DNA of 64,000 nt from assembly GCF_000430505.1 (NCBI RefSeq), contig NZ_AUMD01000020.1, positions 62,001 through 126,000 of the forward strand. Direction: 5' to 3'. How positions within the stretch are numbered: position 1 is the first letter of the stretch; every line of letters begins with the position of its first letter. This DNA is from Eisenibacter elegans DSM 3317. GTDB taxonomy: Bacteria; Bacteroidota; Bacteroidia; Cytophagales; Microscillaceae. A program made the position numbers and the translations under genes. Shown here piece after piece: positions 26,401 to 34,288 of the stretch. The notes below the pieces were generated by a model. It made no database searches. It was not told the origin of the DNA and saw nothing but the letters and a program-made list of their open reading frames with translations.

Positions 26401-27864
26401 AAGGGCAAAGCCTACTGTTTGGGCCATTGGGGCAAACATTTTCCCTTCGATACCCCTGAGCGAGAGAATGGGCAGATATACAATCAGGATAATTACCTGA
26501 CCAAAAACGGCGCTGTTCATCATCTTTGTGGCGGCTTTTTGTACCTCCTCATCCATTTGGCTTTGGCTTAGGCGGCGAATGTGTGCAAACTGTTGGCTAT
26601 GGCTCAAGCGGTGCATCACGGATTCTACAATAATGACGGCTCCATCAATGATAAGCCCAAAGTCGAGTGCGCCCAAGCTCATCAAGTTGCCACTTACCCC
26701 GAAGAGGTTCATCATAATCACGGCAAAAAGCATAGACAGCGGAATAAGGGTAGCCACCAAGAAGCCGGCACGCAGATTTCCCAAGAAGATAACCAATACG
26801 AATACCACAATCATCGCTCCTTCTGCCAGATTTTTACTGACGGTATCAATGGCATTATTGACCATCTTGGTTCTGTCCAGAAAAGGCTCTATCACCACAC
26901 CTTCGGGCAGTGTTTCTTGTATTTGGGCTACCTTGTCTTTGATGCGCCGGATTACCTTGCTGCTGTTGCCGTCTTTGAGCATCATCACTACGGCTCCCGA
27001 CACCTCCATCGTGCCATTATAGGTCATTGCCCCATAGCGAGGAGCCTGTCCCAATTGCAGTTCTGCAAGTTGGCGTATGAGCAAGGGCGTGCCATCGGGC
27101 AGGTTTTTGACGACAATATTGCCGATGTCTTCTATCGAGCCTATCAGGCCTTCACTCCGAATAAAGAGCACGGTTTCGTTTTTTTCGATATAAGCACCTC
27201 CAGTATTTTGGTTGTTGTTTTCGAGGGCACGAAAGACCTCCTCTATGCTCGTCTGATAGGCCGCCAACTCTTCGAGCTTGAGGGCTACTTCATATTGTTT
27301 GAGCAAACCCCCAAAACTACTGACCTCTGCCACACCGGGCACTCCCAACAATTGGCGGCGTACAATCCAGTCTTGGATGGTGCGCAGGGCCATGGCATCG
27401 TAGCGGTCTTCGTAGCCTTTTTTAGGCCTCACTACATACTGATAGATTTCGCCCAAGCCCGTCGTAACAGGCGCTAACATCGGCTGGCCGAAGCCGGGAG
27501 GGATTTCTGCCTGTACTTGCAGCAACCTTTCGGCTACTTGTTGTCGGGCCCAATAGATGTCTATGGCATCTTCAAATACCAAGGTAATGAGCGAAAGACC
27601 GAAGCGCGAAAAGCTGCGCAACTCTATCAAGCCGGGGATATTTTTGTTGGCCTGCTCTATGGGAAAAGTAATGAGCCGCTCTACATCAGGCGCACCCAAG
27701 GCCGGTGCTACCGTAATGATTTGAATCTGATTGTTGGTGATATCAGGTACAGCGTCAATAGGAAGGCGCTGTACTTCATAAATCCCATAGGCTACCAAGG
27801 CCAATGTCATTAGGCCTATAATGAGTTTGTTCTTCAGAGAGAACCGAATAATGATATTAAGCAT
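23500..27864 (-). CDS. czcA: CzcA-family heavy-metal RND pump fused to TolC-like channel
   Basis: A 1454-residue fusion. Residues 1 to about 1040 form a complete heavy-metal RND pump (12 transmembrane segments, two periplasmic loops). The TM4 motif LDFGLIIDGAVIIVES has the DFG...DG...E pattern of CzcA-type pumps for divalent cations (Co, Zn, Cd) rather than the Cu/Ag pattern. After a linker comes a further hydrophobic segment ending LVPLQAQQ (about residues 1045-1070), which looks like an internal signal peptide. An outer-membrane efflux protein of about 380 residues with TolC-type coiled-coil repeats follows. The fusion is known from Bacteroidota. It is cotranscribed with the adaptor. Confidence 0.9.
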   Translation of the reverse strand: MLNIIIRFSLKNKLIIGLMTLALVAYGIYEVQRLPIDAVPDITNNQIQIITVAPALGAPDVERLITFPIEQANKNIPGLIELRSFSRFGLSLITLVFEDAIDIYWARQQVAERLLQVQAEIPPGFGQPMLAPVTTGLGEIYQYVVRPKKGYEDRYDAMALRTIQDWIVRRQLLGVPGVAEVSSFGGLLKQYEVALKLEELAAYQTSIEEVFRALENNNQNTGGAYIEKNETVLFIRSEGLIGSIEDIGNIVVKNLPDGTPLLIRQLAELQLGQAPRYGAMTYNGTMEVSGAVVMMLKDGNSSKVIRRIKDKVAQIQETLPEGVVIEPFLDRTKMVNNAIDTVSKNLAEGAMIVVFVLVIFLGNLRAGFLVATLIPLSMLFAVIMMNLFGVSGNLMSLGALDFGLIIDGAVIIVESVMHRLSHSQQFAHIRRLSQSQMDEEVQKAATKMMNSAVFGQVIILIVYLPILSLRGIEGKMFAPMAQTVGFALIGALLLSLTYVPVMSSLLLSKTLRHKATLSDKMMAHLEKFYRKVLLKVLRGQKVVLIGVIVLLGLSFWILSRLGGEFIPSLPEGDFAVETRVLPGSNLKTSVEAVSKASKLLMAQFPEIEKIVSKTGSSEIPTDPMPMDASDMMIILKKRSEWTSASTYPELEARMAAALEDIPGVSFGFQYPVAMRFNELISGARQDVVVKIFGENLDTLAYYAEKLGRICQSVEGSTGLYVEPVTGMPQIVIRYHREAIAQYGVAISDINRIIKTAFAGESSGLVYEGERRFDLVLRLSAKRRTSLADVQELLISTPTGAKIPLSTVASVAIEDGPNQIQRESSQRRIIVGFNVRGRDVQNTVEELQQKVALQIKLPPGYYVSYGGAFENLQEAKDRLMIAVPIALLLIFLLLYFAFRSVKLGLLIFTAIPLSIIGGVFALALRGLPFSVSAGIGFIALFGVAVLNGIVLIAEFTRLKAEGQSNLKRIVLQGTALRLRPVLMTAFVASLGFLPMALSTGEGAEVQRPLATVVIGGLMMATFLTLFVLPILYLMFQGNKIKTLHSRPITMVFVLVLSVLALVPLQAQQGSPQGIGLEEALRTALENNLQVKNEALRAKAQQQLQHAAFDIPQSQLSLQYGQNNSVFRDFQIGIAQNFSFPTVYNRQKTLQEALSQQQLIALSLQEANLVQAVKKLFYTMLYLKEKEKILSATDSLYAGFLEKSRLRFAKGDANQLELATAEAQRGQIAIQLQQLRKDYALFRLHFQLLLNTSEPYEPQTDAFRRNLTSYPDSAMRSQHPRLRLLGQAIQVAEQTSRLEKAKRLPELGIGYFNTSIIGVGADDVFYDAGQRFQFIQASIGIPIFSRAQKARIASAKTQEAIAQNQYRQGLKQLHSEWQTALEQYRTALDNIGYYEANMMPQVRLMLTTADAQLQKGEINYLEWCLLINQATSFQSNYLDLVNELNQSIIQIEYLLD

Positions 27865-27990
27865 TTTGTCTCTAAATCAATCGCATATAAAAGTATTGCT
27901 GCCGCTGGTGTAGGGCAGATAAAGCATAGATTCAGCACAAGAGGCAGACTTACCCATTGTACCAAACACAAGCTCGAAAAATTGGATTGA

Positions 27991-28368
27991 TTAAATACAG
28001 GGAGGATGCCAGATACTGCCTAGGTAGGCAATAGTATATGGTTGTGGTTTATTGACAGTTTTGATTTGGGGCAAGAGCCTTGCGGCCAATACCGGAATGT
28101 CGATACAGACTTTAGGTAAAAAAACAAGCGACAGCATCGATGGAATGGTTTTGAAGGGCAGGTTTTCGTGGTCGCGATGCTGGTCGTCGGGGTGGTTAAT
28201 TTGCTTGGCATAATGGCTTGCCAAAAAATCTAAAACAGCAGTATTTTGGTCTTTTGCTACATGCTCCCAATAGTGGTGTACCAATACAGGAAGCCTCAGC
28301 AGCTCCCCAAAAATGGTATTGGCGCTCAGGAAAAGTACTAACAGCGATATGGCGGCGGTGCGCTTCAT
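27991..28368 (-). CDS. Small exported protein heading the metal-efflux operon
   Basis: A 125-residue protein with an N-terminal hydrophobic signal (MKRTAAISLLVLFLSANTIF) and a histidine/aspartate-rich middle (VHHYWEHVAKD, HPDDQHRDHENLPFK), then a second hydrophobic stretch. Similar small proteins often precede czcA-type genes in this phylum. The His/Asp-rich part suggests metal binding (inference). The ATG at 28368 was chosen since it begins the signal peptide and sits 4 bases after a promoter element. Confidence 0.65.
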   Translation of the reverse strand: MKRTAAISLLVLFLSANTIFGELLRLPVLVHHYWEHVAKDQNTAVLDFLASHYAKQINHPDDQHRDHENLPFKTIPSMLSLVFLPKVCIDIPVLAARLLPQIKTVNKPQPYTIAYLGSIWHPPCI

Positions 28369-28372
28369 ATGA

Positions 28373-28400
28373 CAAAGGTAAGCATTTGTTGGACATACAA
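28373..28400 (-). promoter_or_regulatory. Consensus Bacteroidota promoter of the metal-efflux operon
   Basis: On the minus strand: TTG (28400-28398), a 17-bp spacer, TACCTTTG (28380-28373), then TCAT and the ATG. It matches TTG / TAnnTTTG, again with only 4 bases between the -7 element and the start codon. Confidence 0.6.
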
Positions 28401-28475
28401 GAATGATTTTTGTCAATTCTGATAGCTATGGAGGCTATATGTAAACAGACTACCTTCAAATACTGGTTCTAATCA

Positions 28476-28555
28476 CACCACTGAATATTTTTAGAAAATG
28501 GCTTGGAGCTCCAGCTCCGAGCCAAGCTGAGGCCCTACTTGGGGATAATGGCGTA
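28476..28555. repeat. Family-2 inverted-repeat element, left half
   Basis: CACCACTGAATATTTTTAGA, the hairpin GCTTGGAGCTCCAGCTCCGAGC and AAGCTGAGGCCCTA match the left two-thirds of the full copy at 36148-36262. The right end with its terminal repeat is missing. Confidence 0.6.
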
Positions 28556-28619
28556 GGTTCTAATCATCCTTCATATCTAAAAATCCCAGACTTAGCAGCC
28601 AAATTTGATTTCCTTGATA

Positions 28620-28662
28620 GATAATCAAGGATTTTCAGTGTGCAAATTTCCCAAACCAATTG
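28620..28662. repeat. Family-4 short interspersed repeat
   Basis: GATAATCAAGGATTTTCAGT followed by GTGCAAATTTCCCAAACCAATTG. The same unit occurs inverted at 54304-54350 and shortened at 4464-4497. It lies just downstream of the signalling operon and could affect its 3' end. Confidence 0.55.
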
Positions 28663-28680
28663 TCATTGGGTAACAAGCGC

Positions 28681-31395
28681 TTACATCTTCAAGTAGATAT
28701 TGGTCGCTAGGCTGCGTTTTTTCTGAACCGTTCCCACTGTTTGCCATTGGGCTTGTTGATCAGCGGGCAGGCACTGAAAGGTGGGCTCAGTGATGATGAG
28801 CGGGGCTTTTAGTTGTGGGATGGGGCGCGTGGCAGGGAGGGTCAGGTCGCCCCAAGCATCATAGACAAAGGGTTTCTGATCGATGTCGCCCATCACTAGT
28901 GGGCCGGTATTGACTTCGAGCGTAGCCTGAAAAGAGACTTGGTCGAAAGCTTGGAGCGCAGCCTGTAGTTGTAGGGCTTTGGCTACCAAGCTCGGCACAT
29001 CTTCTATCTGTGCGGCGGGCAGGGTCGCTGTCAATACAGATGGATCAGGATTGTCGATGGGGTCTAGCGCTAAGTGTTGTATTTGGGTTTTTAGCCATTG
29101 TAAGAGTATTTTGGCGTGGCTTTCTTCAGCTTCTAGGGTTTCCCAAATAACCAGCAACACCCCCACAGACTGATGTAGCTCAAGGGTGGGCTGCGTGCGC
29201 GCACGGTCTACCTTTTGCAAAATACTTGGCGGCAAGATATAGCGGAAGAGCGCCAGTTGGTCTGTAGCTGTTTGAGGAGGTATCGTGCCTTCCTCTCTTG
29301 GCACAGGGATGGGCAGCGGCACTTCGGCGGCGGCCTCTTGGGCTGCTACTAGGGCTTGGTTTAGCCGTTGGGTTTCCATTGTTTGGAGCTGCAGTTGTGC
29401 CTTGAGTTGCTCTATTATTTGAGCCTGATTATCAGTAAGTTGGTGCAGTTCGCTCAGGGTTACCTCCTGAGCGCGCACCTCCTGTATTCGTTCTTGGTAG
29501 GTTTGTAGTTGGGCTTGAAGTTGGGTATTTTCACTTTGTTGTTGGTTTAGCGCTACCTGAGTGCTTTGTAGTTGCGCTTGCAGTTGTTGCAACAGAACTC
29601 CCTCCTCGTTTCCTTGGGTTTGGACCTGTAGGAGTGCTTGGTCAGCCTCAAACTTAGCTTGCAACAAATCATTGAGCTGCAGCTCTGTTTGTTCCAGCAC
29701 TTGTCGGAGCTGTTCGGCTTCTTCTTTGGCATTCTCTAGTGAGTCTTGTGTATTTTGCAGTTGTTGGCGCAGCGCCTCAATTGTTTGGTTTTCTCCTTCC
29801 GAAGCAGCTTGAGCCAGCGCTCGTTGTTGCTCCAAGTTAGTTTGGAGTTGGGTAGCCTGTGTTTCGGCCAGATCAAGTTTGTTTTGTAAGGCTTGCGCCT
29901 CATCAGCCAAACTTTGGTTCTTGGTTTGGGCCTCGTGGAGCAACTCTTGAGCTTGAACGCGCTCGTCCCCTATATGTTGAAGCTGGATTTCGGCCTCCTG
30001 TAGTTGCGCTTCTAACCCTGCTATGCGTGTTTGTTGTAGGGCAAGGGTTTGTTGTAGTTCTTGGTATTGGCTTTGCCACTGTTGGGTATGCGCTGTTTGG
30101 TCTGCCAATGCCTGTGTTAGCTGTTCGAGCTGAGTTTCTTGTTCGGACTGCGTTTGGCGTGTCAGTTCGAGCTGTTGTGTGAGTTGCTCAAGCATCTCTT
30201 CTTTTTGAGCCAATAGCGCTTCTAGCTCGGCAGCCTTGGCTACATAGGGGCTTTCATCAAAAGCTTTTTTGGCTTGGGCTTCCAGCTCGGCTTGCTTGAC
30301 TTCATATTCCTTGCGCAGCAACTCCATCGTTTCGCGTTCAAAGTTGAGTTGTTGCATTTGCGCCTGTAGTCCTTCCTCTAGCGCCTTTATTTCACGCTGG
30401 CGGTGCTCTCTGAAGAGCATTTCTTGTACTTTGGCGCTTTGTACTTCACGTTCTTCATTCGAGAGTGCGTCTAGTTCGGCTTGTAGCTTTTGCTCCCGTT
30501 CTTGAAGATCTCGGAGTTGGTTGTCGAGGCGCGACTGGTCGGCGGCTAGGCGTTGTTTTTCGCTCAACATCGCCTTATGATTTTCTTCAAAATCAAGCTG
30601 TAGACCTTCTAGCTCCTTGCGTTGGGTGGCTAGTTTTTCTTTTTCGGCCTCAAACAGCTTTTGCGCGTTAGCCAGCGCCTCTTCCTGCCGGAGGATGAAT
30701 TCTTTTTGTTTGGCTATCTGGGCGCGTTGCTGCTCTATGGTTTCTTTTTGTTGGCCGAGGCTGAGTTGTTCTTTTTCGAGGGCTTGCTCACGTTGGTAAG
30801 CCTCTTGGCGGCGGAGATCAAGTTGTTGCTGTACTTGCTCTGTTTCGGCGCGGAACTTGGCCAAATTTCGCTCTAGTTGTAGTTCTTTGGCTACAAGGAC
30901 TTGTTTTTCTTGCTCTATAAAGCGCATTTGGCTACTTAGCTCCTCATCGAGGCGCATCGAAGAAGCCTGCTGCTCGGCAGCCTGAGCCTTGATACTGTCT
31001 ACTTGGTGTTGGATGCGGATTTTCTCGCCCAACTGCTCTACCTTAAAGACCAATTCTTGGCGTACTACCGGCTTGAGAACCACAGCATCTACATATTGTT
31101 GGAAGGTACTGCGGTTTTTTTCTATCTGTCGGCTTTGGGCGATAGCAATGAGTGGCTTTGACAAAAGTTGTTGTTGGGTCAGCAAATCCGTACCCGACAT
31201 TTCGAGCGTGTCCCAGTCCATCACAATCAGGTCGGCTTCTTTTTTGTGAGTAATCAGCATCGCCATCTCACCTGTGGCCGCATTAAGAATATTGTATTTA
31301 TTGAGCGCATTGAGATGCTCAAAAATTGCGCTTCGTTGCTTAATATCTCCGTCGATGATGAGGAGGGTCAATAAAGTATCGCCTTGGGTTGTCAT
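28681..31395 (-). CDS. Receiver - long coiled coil - degenerate class III cyclase-like protein
   Basis: A 904-residue cytoplasmic protein. Residues 1-115 are a response-regulator receiver with acidic pair (IIDGD, about 14-16), phospho-acceptor aspartate (VMDWD, about 60) and lysine (VLKP, about 107) all present. Residues about 120-690 are an almost unbroken glutamine/glutamate-rich coiled coil. The last 200 residues resemble a class III nucleotide cyclase (NTGPLVMGDIDQ, YDAWGDLTLPATR). The metal-binding aspartate is absent (VLLVIWETLE where VxxFADIxGF is expected), and the catalytic asparagine of WGDxxNxASR is replaced by leucine, so it should not make cyclic nucleotides. The ATG at 31395 overlaps the upstream stop by 4 bp (ATGA), indicating translational coupling. 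Confidence 0.75.
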   Translation of the reverse strand: MTTQGDTLLTLLIIDGDIKQRSAIFEHLNALNKYNILNAATGEMAMLITHKKEADLIVMDWDTLEMSGTDLLTQQQLLSKPLIAIAQSRQIEKNRSTFQQYVDAVVLKPVVRQELVFKVEQLGEKIRIQHQVDSIKAQAAEQQASSMRLDEELSSQMRFIEQEKQVLVAKELQLERNLAKFRAETEQVQQQLDLRRQEAYQREQALEKEQLSLGQQKETIEQQRAQIAKQKEFILRQEEALANAQKLFEAEKEKLATQRKELEGLQLDFEENHKAMLSEKQRLAADQSRLDNQLRDLQEREQKLQAELDALSNEEREVQSAKVQEMLFREHRQREIKALEEGLQAQMQQLNFERETMELLRKEYEVKQAELEAQAKKAFDESPYVAKAAELEALLAQKEEMLEQLTQQLELTRQTQSEQETQLEQLTQALADQTAHTQQWQSQYQELQQTLALQQTRIAGLEAQLQEAEIQLQHIGDERVQAQELLHEAQTKNQSLADEAQALQNKLDLAETQATQLQTNLEQQRALAQAASEGENQTIEALRQQLQNTQDSLENAKEEAEQLRQVLEQTELQLNDLLQAKFEADQALLQVQTQGNEEGVLLQQLQAQLQSTQVALNQQQSENTQLQAQLQTYQERIQEVRAQEVTLSELHQLTDNQAQIIEQLKAQLQLQTMETQRLNQALVAAQEAAAEVPLPIPVPREEGTIPPQTATDQLALFRYILPPSILQKVDRARTQPTLELHQSVGVLLVIWETLEAEESHAKILLQWLKTQIQHLALDPIDNPDPSVLTATLPAAQIEDVPSLVAKALQLQAALQAFDQVSFQATLEVNTGPLVMGDIDQKPFVYDAWGDLTLPATRPIPQLKAPLIITEPTFQCLPADQQAQWQTVGTVQKKRSLATNIYLKM

Positions 31396-33917
31396 GACAC
31401 GTAGTGGATAAGCTTTTGATATTGGTCTTGGTCGAGGAAGTAGGCCGCTTGAGCAAGGGCTTGCTTCCATTCGGGCGCAAGGGTGTCGTCTATTTGCGCA
31501 AGTATATTGAGCACGGCACTGGTTTCGTAACATTCCACTGCTTTGAGCTGTGTAGCAAAGACAGCCAATGCCTGCTTGGTCTCCTCCGAAAGTGCTAAGC
31601 TTTCAGGGTCTATGGGTTGGTAGTGGAGCGCATCAACGGTGATGGGCGCAACACTATCGTGGGCAAAGGGCGGTGTGTAGTTTGCCGGAGCTTGGGCTGT
31701 AGGCAGGCCAATGCTGATGCGTGTCAGTGGTGGGTCGAGTTCAGATTGCACGCCTACCCTTCCACCTTGGGCTTCGACAGCCATTTTTACAAACACCATT
31801 CCTAGGCCACGGTTGCGGGCGGCTCGAGGGGAGAATCGCTCAAATACCTGATTGACAAAGGCCTTGGGAATAGGCTCACCGTTGTCATAGAGTTGTATCC
31901 AATAATACCCTTCCTCGGTTACTCCTTCCCAACGGAGTTTACCTTCTTGGGAAGGCAGGTGATGGAGGGCGTTATAAGTCATATTGAACAAAATACGCTC
32001 CAATAATTCGAGGTTGCAGTCCACAAATACCTGTGGATCAAGGTTGTTTTCGGCGCTGGCTCCTTTGTCTTTGAGCCAAAGTCCTACTTGGGCGAGGACG
32101 TGATTGACAACATAGAAGGGAGCGTGTGCTACTATATCAGTGCCGGCCTTGGATTCGGTACTGGCTCCCTGAAGCGCATAGAGGGCTTGTAGGGCCTGAG
32201 TACTGGGTTGTAAGATAGCCGGGATGCGCGCTGTTTGTGCCTCTCGGAAGGTCAACTCCAAGGGTGGGCGCAGTTCCTCGTCGATGGCCAGGTGTAGGCT
32301 TTGGTTCTCTTGGCGGCTTTGTTCTAGGGTTTTCTGTACGCTTTTGAGCGTTTGTTGGTACTCTTGCTCTACATTTTGGCGCTCATTAATCAGTTTTTCA
32401 CTATTGGCAATAATGTATTGCTGTTTGTTGATAAGCGCTTTGGCGCTGCGGCTTCTCCACCAATATACCAAGGCTAAGGGCAGCAACACCAAGAGCAACA
32501 GCCCAATCCAGAGCCAATAGCGGCGATTGATGCCACTGAGGCGTTGTTGGATACGTTTTTGTACTTGGCTGAGCGAGTCAATCGATTGGGTTTTTTGTTC
32601 GGCCTCACGTTGGAGCTGCTCTAGGGCGCGTCTGTTTTCGACAAGCGCCAGCGAATCGGCCTCAGCGCGTTCGCGGGCGCGCTGGCGCAAGCCCTGTAGC
32701 GCTCCCAAGCGCGTGCTTTGGTCTTGGAGTTGTTTCCCCAAATTTTGGTTTTGGTTGCGGAGTCTTTCGTTATCTTGGCGCAGGTTGCGGAGGTCGCTGT
32801 CAGAAGCATTGTTGTTGGTTTTGGAGGGGCTTTTGCCAAAATAAGCCTCTGCGCTGAAGCCCTGTTGTTTGAGTCGATCGTATTGATCTTGATACGATTT
32901 TTGCAAAATACGGTATTCAGCTGCTTGGTTGTTGTTGTTGGCTTTTTGTGCTTTTTCGGCCAACTGTTCATAACTTTTAGCAATCCCGAGTAAAGATTCC
33001 CCGATGTATTTGCCATCAAAAAACTGGTGGTATTCTTCTCCCAATACCAATGCCTGAAAATGATACTCCAGCGCTTGTTCGGGCTGGCTTTGGCGGCTAT
33101 GTAGGGTGGCTAGGTGTGTGAGGGTCTGACTGATGGGGCGGCGGTCGCCGATGCGCATTTGGGTTTCGAGCAGCTGCTCATATTGTGCTTGAGCCTGTGT
33201 GGGCTGGTTTTGTTGTTGGAGCCAAGCGGCATATTGTTGTTGGAGGTCGGCGGTAGCATACCAATCTTGGCTCTGGCTATAGCCACCAATAGCTTGCTGG
33301 TAGGCCTGTTGTTTTTGGGCGTTGTTGGGTGCGCTCAAGGCAATAGTATGTGCCAAGGCTGTTTGTAATGCCGGATACTGACGCAAGCGCGGGTCTTGTT
33401 GGAGTGCTTGTGCTGCTGTATACGCCTTTTGTGGGTTTTGGCTACTTTGGATAAGTGCCTGCTGTACCTCACAACCCAACACAGAAGCCGAATCGAGTAG
33501 CTGTGCAAAGATACGCTGCGCCTGAGTAGTAAACTCTACCGCCTGTATGGGGTTTTGCGTTTGGTAATGTAAGTAGCCCAACTGTTGGCTAGTGCGTGCC
33601 TGTAAGACAGGATCCGACAAAGGACGCGCAGCTTCATACGCTTGCTGCGCATAGCGCAAAGCCTGAGTCGGGTTGCTGTAGGCCAGCGTTTGGCTCAGTT
33701 CCTGTAACAACGCAATGCGCTGCTCTATATCTTGGGAGCGCGCTAACTGAGCCTGTAATTGTTGTGCGCGTACTTCGCTTAGTTGCTGGGCAGATAGCGG
33801 TATTGTTACTCCCATACTAACGACTAGCAGCAAGCTGAATAAAAATATCCTCTTTGAAAAAAGGGATGTAAACGGGGAGCGTGATAAAAATAACATCGGA
33901 CACTTGGACTTGTACAA
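31392..33917 (-). CDS. TPR-containing histidine-kinase-like membrane protein, phospho-acceptor lost
   Basis: An 841-residue protein. A signal/anchor (IFLFSLLLVVSMGVTI) precedes periplasmic TPR repeats (about residues 50-330), a coiled coil, a transmembrane helix (about 470-488, LWIGLLLLVLLPLALVYWW), a second coiled coil and a kinase-like C-terminus. The H-box position reads AIDEELRPPLE (about 544): where kinases have H-(E/D)-L-R-x-P, a glutamate stands. The ATPase core keeps the N-box asparagine (MTYNALHH), but the G-boxes are altered (DNGEPI, RNRGLGM). A helical tail of about 80 residues, typical of the end of hybrid kinases, follows. It is probably a non-catalytic sensor, coupled to the next gene by a 4-bp overlap. 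Confidence 0.75.
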   Translation of the reverse strand: MYKSKCPMLFLSRSPFTSLFSKRIFLFSLLLVVSMGVTIPLSAQQLSEVRAQQLQAQLARSQDIEQRIALLQELSQTLAYSNPTQALRYAQQAYEAARPLSDPVLQARTSQQLGYLHYQTQNPIQAVEFTTQAQRIFAQLLDSASVLGCEVQQALIQSSQNPQKAYTAAQALQQDPRLRQYPALQTALAHTIALSAPNNAQKQQAYQQAIGGYSQSQDWYATADLQQQYAAWLQQQNQPTQAQAQYEQLLETQMRIGDRRPISQTLTHLATLHSRQSQPEQALEYHFQALVLGEEYHQFFDGKYIGESLLGIAKSYEQLAEKAQKANNNNQAAEYRILQKSYQDQYDRLKQQGFSAEAYFGKSPSKTNNNASDSDLRNLRQDNERLRNQNQNLGKQLQDQSTRLGALQGLRQRARERAEADSLALVENRRALEQLQREAEQKTQSIDSLSQVQKRIQQRLSGINRRYWLWIGLLLLVLLPLALVYWWRSRSAKALINKQQYIIANSEKLINERQNVEQEYQQTLKSVQKTLEQSRQENQSLHLAIDEELRPPLELTFREAQTARIPAILQPSTQALQALYALQGASTESKAGTDIVAHAPFYVVNHVLAQVGLWLKDKGASAENNLDPQVFVDCNLELLERILFNMTYNALHHLPSQEGKLRWEGVTEEGYYWIQLYDNGEPIPKAFVNQVFERFSPRAARNRGLGMVFVKMAVEAQGGRVGVQSELDPPLTRISIGLPTAQAPANYTPPFAHDSVAPITVDALHYQPIDPESLALSEETKQALAVFATQLKAVECYETSAVLNILAQIDDTLAPEWKQALAQAAYFLDQDQYQKLIHYVS

Positions 33918-34182
33918 ACTCTCGGGTCGGTGTTGCGGTCATAAAAATAGAAAGCAAATCTGAATATTGCACCTCGCGCTTATTTTTTTATTCGAAAATT
34001 AAAGTGCAAAAGCCAATGATTCTACGAAATATCAAGGTCTGCTATGTGTTGGTAATAACTTAGGACGATTTGCCAGTATCTTCACATTGATTCTTTTTGT
34101 TGGTTTTAGAACATCAATTTTCCAAACCAATGCTCCCTGAGAGGCAAGGCCAATCGGCTAAGACTAATTGATGAAAAAGTTT

Positions 34183-34190
34183 TATCTTTG
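34183..34190 (+). promoter_or_regulatory. Bacteroidota -7 element
   Basis: TATCTTTG matches TAnnTTTG, about 100 bp before the ATG at 34289. The TTG at the expected distance is not clear. The rest of the 34.0-34.3 kb gap shows nothing. Confidence 0.35.
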
Positions 34191-34288
34191 TTTAAGCATC
34201 TACTATGCGTGTAGTATCTCATAAATAACCTGAATAGAGCCTTCCGTGATGTGAAAAACTAACAGGACAAGCCTTATAGAGAAGTCAA

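Noticed and set aside
24760-27813. Long plus-strand open frames opposite the czcA-tolC gene (for example 26581-27477)
   Set aside because: They are antisense shadows of a well-conserved RND pump gene; their translations are rich in His, Gln and Arg with no recognisable domain.
32527-32844. Arginine/serine-rich plus-strand frames opposite the two signalling genes
   Set aside because: Low-complexity products (CSRARLFSTSASESASARSR) are the mirror of glutamine/glutamate-rich coiled-coil codons.
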